Assembly (NCBI GenBank): GCA_002633025.1
Contig: NMRB01001035.1
Span: forward strand, 99,808 to 163,807
Direction: 5' to 3'
Source: Notospermus geniculatus
Taxonomy: Eukaryota; Nemertea; Pilidiophora; Heteronemertea; Lineidae
Length of the DNA: 64,000 nucleotides
In this document: positions 47,701 to 56,700 of the stretch, piece by piece
Position numbering within the stretch: the stretch's first letter is position 1
How the letters are laid out: each line of letters starts with the position of its first letter
Program-made: the position numbers and the translations under genes
Notes under the pieces: generated by a model
Seen by the model: only the letters and a program-made list of their open reading frames with translations
What the model was told of the DNA's origin: nothing
Databases searched by the model: none

Positions 47701-50700
47701 TTATGTCTGAGACTTACCGAATGTCTCCGCACTTCTCATGGTCAGCTCTTTAATGACAACGTTGGATATGAAACTCCACTTCAGTAAGAATTCTCTTGAT
47801 GTTGCTTTGTACGTCACGTGGTCTGCTCTCTGAAGAAGAAATACATGTACAGGATTTATACCTGAGAAATTTAAAGCCTGCAGCACACGTCACCACTTTC
47901 GTTGCTATACATGTACAGGCAATTTACGTGGTCACCACGAAAATGGCCAAGTGTGCTGTCACGCGTCCACTCACCACGGAAATTCTGTGGTGACCACGAG
48001 TTGCCGAAAATCAAATCGATTTGATTTCACACCACGAAAATTGCTCGTAGTTGCCAGTTGTGGTGATGCGTGGCCATCAGCAGCACACGAGACCACTGAG
48101 TGGTCACGTCAGCTGTAAACCGGCAACGTCGGAGGACGTAAGCACTTTCTGAATTCAATACAGTGCGGCTTTAAAGGGAATATCTTTCTAAAGTGCTTTT
48201 CAAAATGTCCAGTCATATTTGCACTCATTTTACCTTGCAATGGAACCTTACCAAAAACCACAAATTGGCCACTTACCTGTGCATGTCGATTAACGGTTGA
48301 CCGACTTCCAATAGGACCTTGTTCAGGTCTACACTCTGATTCAAGATAATCATGCAATCATGCACGTGTAATTGGCCAATTTGTGGTTTGTGGTTAGGTT
48401 CCATTGCAAGGTAATGAGTGCAAAAATGACTGGATATTCTGAAAAGCACTTTAAAGATTTATGATCTGTGGCGTGGTTGAACCAAAATTATACGATGAAC
48501 ACACATTTTGTGCATTTGTAGTTTTGAAATCACAGAAAATCTGAAAGATGAGAATCTGCCAGAAATGGTGACAAGACTGCTTGACGTTATACCTAAAAAG
48601 CTCTGCCTGACGGCTTGTTTTCATAATAATCTACATGTATGATGGCCATTTTCCTTTTGCCGACACCCAAAATAATCGACGCACCTTGTTTATGAACTTG
48701 GTAGCCACAGTTCGTACCCATTCGATGTACCGGTCTATCGTTGTTTGTTGGTCCATCATCGCCTCGAAGTCGTTGAGGTCTGAATATAAATAAAACAGTA
48801 GGGCATTATAAAGCCCGCGTCACATATCCACAGGGCCCGAAGGAAATGAGATACCCGCGTGACAAACTTTGCTACGCGGTGGCTCTGCGATCGATTGACC
48901 CGTCGCGACGTCATTGACGACATTTTAGGTGTTGACGTTGCGTCATGAAAAAGTGACCTGTACATTTTTCTACAGGAATAATGAGAAAAACGTTGCTTTT
49001 ATCGCCAACCTATCTCTTCATTTTAAGGAATAAAGCAAGGAGATTAAAGAAAATTTCATCTGCTACAGGATGATGTAAGGTTTACTGTCGGGCGACCAAC
49101 AAAAACGGGTTATTTTCACGCCAGAAATAAATGGAAATAACGTTAGAAAAAACGGAACTTCGGGCATATCGATCGCAGCGCCACGTCGTGACGTTAGTTC
49201 TGCAGGTACCTCATTGACGAAAGGTCCTAGAAAAAGTTCGCCTTCGGGCGATTGCGAAGACTAGAACTTACATTTTGCAATCATCTTGACTCCTTCGGCC
49301 TGATCGTCCAGCAGTAACCACGTGCACTGTTTGGCAATATTCTCCTTGTCTAGTTTTTTCCAGTCTTGCTGTAGACGCCTGATGGACTCTGAGTTATGGA
49401 GGACAGACCGTGCTATTGAAGCCATGTGCGATAGTTCTGTTTGACGGGTTAAACTTCGGCTGAAGGTGCGGGCAGCTGGAAAATAGAATGTTTTTTTTTG
49501 AGAAACGGCAGATGCTCATTTCGTAATGGGACAGGTATTACACTCATAACCCATAGGCTGTAGGTTCGATTCCCAGTGTAACAGTTATAGTGGTTTCCAG
49601 TCTGATAGTGTCTCCCAACAACAGACTGAGAGAGTAAGCAGCCACTAGACAACATGGGACACTGCACAGACATATTAACCAGTGATCGATTTTTAGCTCT
49701 TCGGTCCAGTTGCCCACGGGCAAGTGCTCTTTGGCAGTTGGTTGCCCGTGTTGCTTTTTGACTTGCCCGCAAATGGTTTTTCAATGGAAAAATGATGATT
49801 CTTTACTTGTCCGCAGGACAACCACTTCTGGCCTTTCACTTGTCCGTATCAAAATTCACTTGCCCCGGGCAACGGGACAAGTGCTAAAATCGAACATTGT
49901 TAACCTATTTTCAAGCGCTTCCCCAAACAGTGCAGGGCAACCTTGAGTGAGAGAATTTCAGAAACACTGACAAACGTTACAATTTACAACTTTTTTTGTC
50001 TCGCCTTTTTTCAATAACATCAGGAACTTAATACACACCTTGCATTTTCTGCTTCTTTAGCTCAGCTGGCTGTTGAAAGAGGGCGTCTTCTAAACATTTC
50101 AGATAATTTCTAGAAAAGGCTCGGATTGCTTGGACGAGGCTGGAAGATTCAAGCAAATAGGTGAAATTTGTCAACAATGCCACCTTGGTAAATACATGTA
50201 CGTAGAAACTAATATCACATGGTCAGCTATAACACACCTACATAATAGACTGGTTTCCCTCTTTGCCGCCCCATTCCCGTGGCGCTCATTTCACTATAAC
50301 CGCCATTTTGACACGCCAACTTCCGACACGAATTCCGACCCAACTACTGCGCATCCATCTACATGTACGTGTCATCATGGTGACGTGGATGGTTACTAAA
50401 TTTAGACTGAATGCAAATGTAGCCTACTAGGCCTGCATGGTTTAACCTTAGTTTTAAAGGTAATGTATGTTCATGACTTGGAACCGCATTCCATTGGGTC
50501 GAAGTTAGATGTGCTCGGACCTTACACTGCATTGAGTCAGAAGCGTGATAGACCAAGGGCCTACCATGATCACAAATTCAGGTAGGTGTAGGAAGTACTA
50601 TATAATTAGTGCCGATAGTTCACATGGTTTATAGAGAAAGTCGAGAAAATTACGGAAACAGTGAGGGCTCTGTCTCGGGAAATGTACCCCCACTGCTAGA

Positions 50701-53700
50701 GTGCAAAGACATAGTGCTAGTGATTACAAAGATAAACTGAAAGGACACATTATTTTATAAAACATACAAGTAAATTTGGGAAACCAAAGAGAGTTACTAA
50801 AAGGAAGAGAAAAAAAGGTTCTAAAAAGTAAGCATGAACCGAAGAGAGAAGGTGAAAATTACCTTGCTGGTAGAGGCTGTATGACCCCTGGTATCAGCAC
50901 ATTTGCAATGGACGAGTAAAGGATGGTATCACAGAACTTGATCAACCTTATCACCTTCTCGTGATAAAGAACGCTGGAGATGTGGGGCGGTAGGGTGGTC
51001 CAAAAGTGGATGATGAATCCCTTAACCTGAATTCGAGAGCATGATTCCATGAAGCCCTTACATTATGAGGCAAGTTGTTGTTCATCCATAGGATCAAAAA
51101 AAAGTTAAAGGCCGTATGCACCAAACGAAGATTATCTTGAACTCAGGTTGAGCCACAACTTTTCTATTGTTCAGGTTTGCCAGGGCATGATGTGACAATG
51201 GAAAAGTTGTTGCTCAACCTGAGTTTAACATAATCTTCGCTTGGTGCATATGGCCCTAAAAGTTTGGGTTTGTAGTCTGATATCAACTACGGTAGAGGTT
51301 CTCATCCGACTTTACACTTTAACCCCAGACTATCCTGAAACCTTCAGCAGAACTCAGATGAGCTGCTCATTCAACGCTACAATCGAGCATTTCCGACAGG
51401 CAGCCATTTATACACCTGGGAGGAGAAAGGCCAGTGAGGCAAAGACACTTGCCCAAAGTCTCACGCCCAGTGGGGTTCGAACCAGCTGTGACGGGAATCA
51501 GCGTCCTAGGAATGCAGATCCGACAAACAATAGCCCGCTATTGTAAGGTTATATTCGAATGGTCACGGTCTCTCTAGCCATATATTCTAATCCCTCGTGT
51601 GCTGCGGGTGAGTTTTCAGGGATAGTTTCAGTGACCAAATTTTAATATTTTCAAAATGTTAGGAGATAGCACAAAGAGGTCTCATAGCCTTGTGAAGGTC
51701 CCCAAAATGCTTGTCTGATACGTACTTCAGAGAATCCAGTTGTCTTGAACGTTAGTTGTGGTGTTGATATTTTTGGTGACTGGGAGGGGAATGTCGATGG
51801 TAGTCAGCTGCCCTGCATTCAGTGAGACTTTAGTGAAAAGTCTCTCTGAATGCAAGGCAGCTGACAGGGATCTGTGGTTATAAGTATTTATTAGGAAATG
51901 CAGATTTGTAGGGAAATGGAAGGGATGGGGAGATATTCATCCTTTGAGAAAACGTTTTCAGCAAAAAAAATAAACAGAGAAACTGACACGTGAAAAAAAT
52001 AAAAATTCCTAACGCAAGGCTCGAACCCGGCGCCCCGGATTCAGAGCCGGACGCTCTACCGATGCGCCAGCCGGCCACGTCATGACAATAAATGTTTATA
52101 AACATATCCCAGCTACTCAACATATTTTTATGTTAATTAAAAATGACGTTGCAAATCAGAATAATCTTCCAAAAATCGCATTTCACAACATCCACAGAGC
52201 AAGTCCCCAGCAAATCTGTCAGCATATCGCTACATAATGTACCCATCTACGTTCACAGTCACTAAAAACGTGAACCAACCGTCCGGTATGTTCCATCTGA
52301 ACATTAGACGCATTTCATCTATGAGTCCAATTCTATTGAGTGACCCGTGAAAAGTCTTTGGCTAGCTTCGCTGTTGGCCGCTACGCGGCGCGTTGGGCCC
52401 TTGCGTCAAGGCCTAGTTTTCGCCAGACATTAGAAAAAACGACAGGGATGGCTCTAATGTATTCAGATGGAGCGCAGTATATTTTACACTACGGCTGACG
52501 TCGTGACGTCGTCCACTGACGTCATGAATCGCGGCGATGATTTGCGTTCTTCAAATTCAATACAGTGGGGCTTTAATGTCTTTAAAACGGTCGAGTCTTT
52601 TTACTTTGCATCTACACCTAAAGTATCAGACGACGGACAGTGCAATAACTAAAACGACAATATAGTTTCTGGTCGATCCACCCATTTAGCTGAAACAAAG
52701 GCTAAAATGGCCAGGTCATTTCAAACATATTTGACATTTTAGACAATAGGACACTGAAAACTGGGTCACTGAACTTAGCACTTAGCACTGTGGGCACTAT
52801 CGCTCGAACTCGTTTCGTTTACTTACCTCCCCAAAATTAGCTCGAAGGACGGTATCTAAAATTCGTTGTGAGTGATGGCGGTACATCATGAGAAAAACTC
52901 CAGCCTGCAAAAGGAAAGAAACAGTTTGCAAGGCACGGGAGCAGAACTAAATTACGAACCAGACCAAACTGGAGCCATGTTCCCGAAGCCATCGTTAGGT
53001 TAACGATGTCGTTAAAACTGGGAAAATGCATAGCGTAACGACATCGTTAACCTAACGACGGCTTCGGGAACATGGGTACTGATGTCGTTGTCAATTTTGA
53101 AAATCACCGACTGCACGTGTGTATGGTGAGGCCAGGTGTGACGTTTTTCAGTGTGGCCATTTTTCTGTGTGATTCCCATTGTTCGGTACACACTGGGAAA
53201 CGGACCCGCTGTTTCTCAGTGTGTCGCCCATTGTCCAGTCGTGGCTTATTCCGTCACTCTATTGTAATGTCAAACTCCCATACGGGCCTCACTGAAAAAT
53301 GTTACACCGGAAACCAAAGGTATAAAGGAACCCGTTATTGCCGGAAACCAAAGGTATAAAGGAGCCCGTTACGGGCGCGCCACTCTCCAACCCCAGGGAC
53401 TACCGGTACCTACGAATGGACCCAATGTACGTACAGTGTAGTACATTTTGTAATGTTTTTTTTCTAGTTCGATTTGCTGCCGCTAGGTGGCTCCCTCTAC
53501 GTCGGCAGCCAAAATACCAGTAAGCGATCGCATAACGTGCTCCTTATAAAGAACCCATGCTGGAACAGCTCAGGATGTGTGAAATCGGGAACCATTTTAT
53601 CCGTTCCTTTGTGACGTCCTTCTACAGCTCCAAGAGACAACACGAATGGAGTAAGTAATAAAAGTGGAAAATAAGAAATGGGAATGTTTGGCATTTTGCG

Positions 53701-56700
53701 CGAATTTTTCAATTTCTCAAATTGAGATAATTGTTTTCCCATTTTGTGAAATATCGACGGAAAATCAGACAAAATTTTGTCTGATTTTTCGGGCGATATT
53801 TCTCAATTTTAGAAATTGAAAAATTCGCGCAAAATGCCAAAATTTCCCGACTTCTTATTTTCCACTTTTATTTCTTACTCCCTTCGACGGTATTCCTAAT
53901 TGTTATATCTTACCGTTTCTTTCATCTGAGCTGGTAGACACAGGTCGTTTACGTTGGGAAAATCTGGTAGAGTTACGCCAGGTTGATTTTGTGCGCTGGA
54001 TGAGGAATCGCTCATACAAAAACTACTGGACTGAAAGGGTAACAGACATATATGTTTATCGTCAATTTGGTCAATAAATTCACTAGGCGAGCGAAACTCG
54101 TCGAAGATTATAAACTCTCATTACACACAGACTGGACAGTTTTAACTGCTATTCAGATATCCACTACTCTCCATTCCACTTTCGAGTGGCGCGAGGTTTG
54201 TGAACGATAGCTCCGCAGCGGCTGGGTCAAATTTGTCGAAACATACGTCAATCGAGTCACCTTTCTTGCCGCTACAGCCATCATCGCTGTGATTTTCAAA
54301 AAAAAACGTGACAGAAAAAAGTTCTTTCACCAATCACAGTTCGTGTTTACGGCTGAAATGGCGGCCATTTTGAAATGACGCAATCCATCGCGCACGTGTA
54401 AACTGCACTGAACACCATGGCGAAATGAAATGGGTTTTGCGAAAGGGATCCGTTATGTCCGCCATACGCGAAAAATGAAGATAGCAGAAAGATACCGACA
54501 AGAAAGACAAGTCAATTGATGTATGGTATGTCAATTTTGACCCAGCCGTTGCGGAGATATCGGCTGAAAACCTCGCGCCACTCGGATGTGGAATGAAGTG
54601 TTAGTAGTGTCATCAATGAAGCATCATAAAATGCGGAACTGCGGAGTTTGGCTTTGAACACCCAGCGCCACATATCATTACACATGTAAAGGAACGGTCG
54701 TGTATAAAAGTTAGGAGCCCAGGTATTCACACTATCGACACCTACCATGGTTCTGTTGATTGCATTCTTAGGATTAGCACATATTCTGAAAATTCAAAAA
54801 GTTTAAAATAACCTAAAATACGTACAGTCGTGTTCATATTAATATCAACACCGATTATCTCAAATATCTCATAAACCACCAAACCAATTTAAATGCGGTT
54901 TTCTGCATAAAGTCAGAAATCATGTTGACTACATTTGGGCATCAATATTTTTGCACAAGATTCAATTCTTCATTGCGTAGTCTGTCGTTGAAAAAAGGTC
55001 CAAAAAAAACTTTTTTGGTTTCTGGATTTTTCACCAAAATTCCTTTGCTTGAATGAAGTTATGCCAAAATAAAGGTGATTTAGAAAGTTACTGTCAAAAT
55101 CGGTCGTTTAGTTTTTAAGAAATTGACGCTTTTGTAAAGCTATATCAACACCACTTGTCTTCCACTAGCAACAATTTATGAGACGGCCCCTACATAACAA
55201 TGCAAACCATACTTCATGTCGCGGATTAGGTTTGCCGGTACCTCATTCAATGGGGAACCCTATAAATGAGGTTGCTACAGGTCAATGTTTACGTCGGCCG
55301 CCACGAGATGGAAAAGCTACTGCATACAGTGGCGGTTTAAAAAAAAGACAACTTACGTATTGATTCGCTGGGCGTTAACCATCACCTCTCTGTATGGGGA
55401 ATTGTCTTTAATCTTAATACCATCATAGTGATATCTGAAATGGTGAATGGAATTAATTACAAGGGAGGTTCTGCAAGCTTACGTTTTACATTTACGATTA
55501 CGATTTGACAACGTCATGACGTCACAGACACGCCTTGTCAAGAAACAACGTGACGCGATGGCGTCATCATTTGACTTGAAGCTTCCCGTGCCAGGTGAAA
55601 AAAGGTTCGATTATGTTTGGTCCCTACATTGAGAAATGTAGGGACCATAAAAATACGTACATTATATTTAATCAGGTACGTGTTCAATAAAACCTTACTT
55701 ACTTCGATTGTCCTCTGTTGCCTAATCTTCTTGTTTTTATGTTCGGAAAGACAGATCGGACAATTTTGCCGAAGCTCGCCTGATTCATTGGCTCGACATC
55801 GTGTTCCTGACAATAGTCGATGTAATGACTGTACATAACGCTTCGAGGCAGACTGATACCCTCGTGTTCCTCATAATTACAGCTCACCCTTCAAAAAAAA
55901 CAGATGATTAGGCCTAATTAGATTGCAGTTGAATTTACCATGGAGGTATTATACCTCAATAATACCTCCATGAACTTACTGACCAAGGTTTATCCCGATG
56001 GACGTTAATGAATTGGTTCAGATCATCAAGGAATCAAACATAAAGGTTTAAAGGAGCATGATATTGGATCTCAAATGCGTTGTTTGACATACGTAGAGGG
56101 AGCCACCTAGCGGCAGTACGACGAACTACAAAAATGCATTACAAAATGTACGTAGTAAATCGGGTCAATTCGCCGACAACGTAGTTGGTGCATGGGTTGG
56201 AGCCGGTGGCGCCGGCTGTCGAGAAAAAGTGGCAATTCCGTGCTCCTTTAACTGCGAACGATGAAGTAACTGAGGGATACACTTCCTGTGTTGCCACCAG
56301 ATCTCTCTCACTGCCTGAATTCTGGCGTTAGGATTTTCAACTCTTTGTGGTGTGTTCATTTTCCTACAGGATTATTTTCTGAAGATATTGTGGATAGGGT
56401 GGGATTATCAGAGGGAAACGTCACAATTTATTTCGTATTTCATGCACGACTGTTTCACTTTTTACCCCCCCCCCCCCATTAAACCTGATCGATACCAGCG
56501 CCGCACAGTGAATAAGTCGCGCAGGTTCCTATTTGACTCAGTGGAAGAGCGGACAAATCGAAACAAGACGACATGTAGGCTCAGTGGAGGAGCAGACAAA
56601 TCAAAACGAGACGACATGTAGACTCAGTGGAGGAGCAGACAAATCGAAACGAGACGACTTGTCAAGTTGAATAATGTCTTTCCTTACCATTCCGTAGCAT

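Larger units (their letters stand above)
40206..51644. repeat. Doubled 11 kb segment, copy 2
   Basis: Begins right after the N with the same sequence found at 28981. At 51644 it continues, past the point where copy 1 stops, into the single-copy 5' part of the RFX gene. The first sequence past 51644 is a truncated repeat of the family at 11967-12246. Confidence 0.95.

Noticed and set aside
54142-54333. Candidate RFX exon on the minus strand
   Set aside because: The exons at 54746-54785 and 53914-54030 join in phase without it; no usable splice pair puts it in frame.
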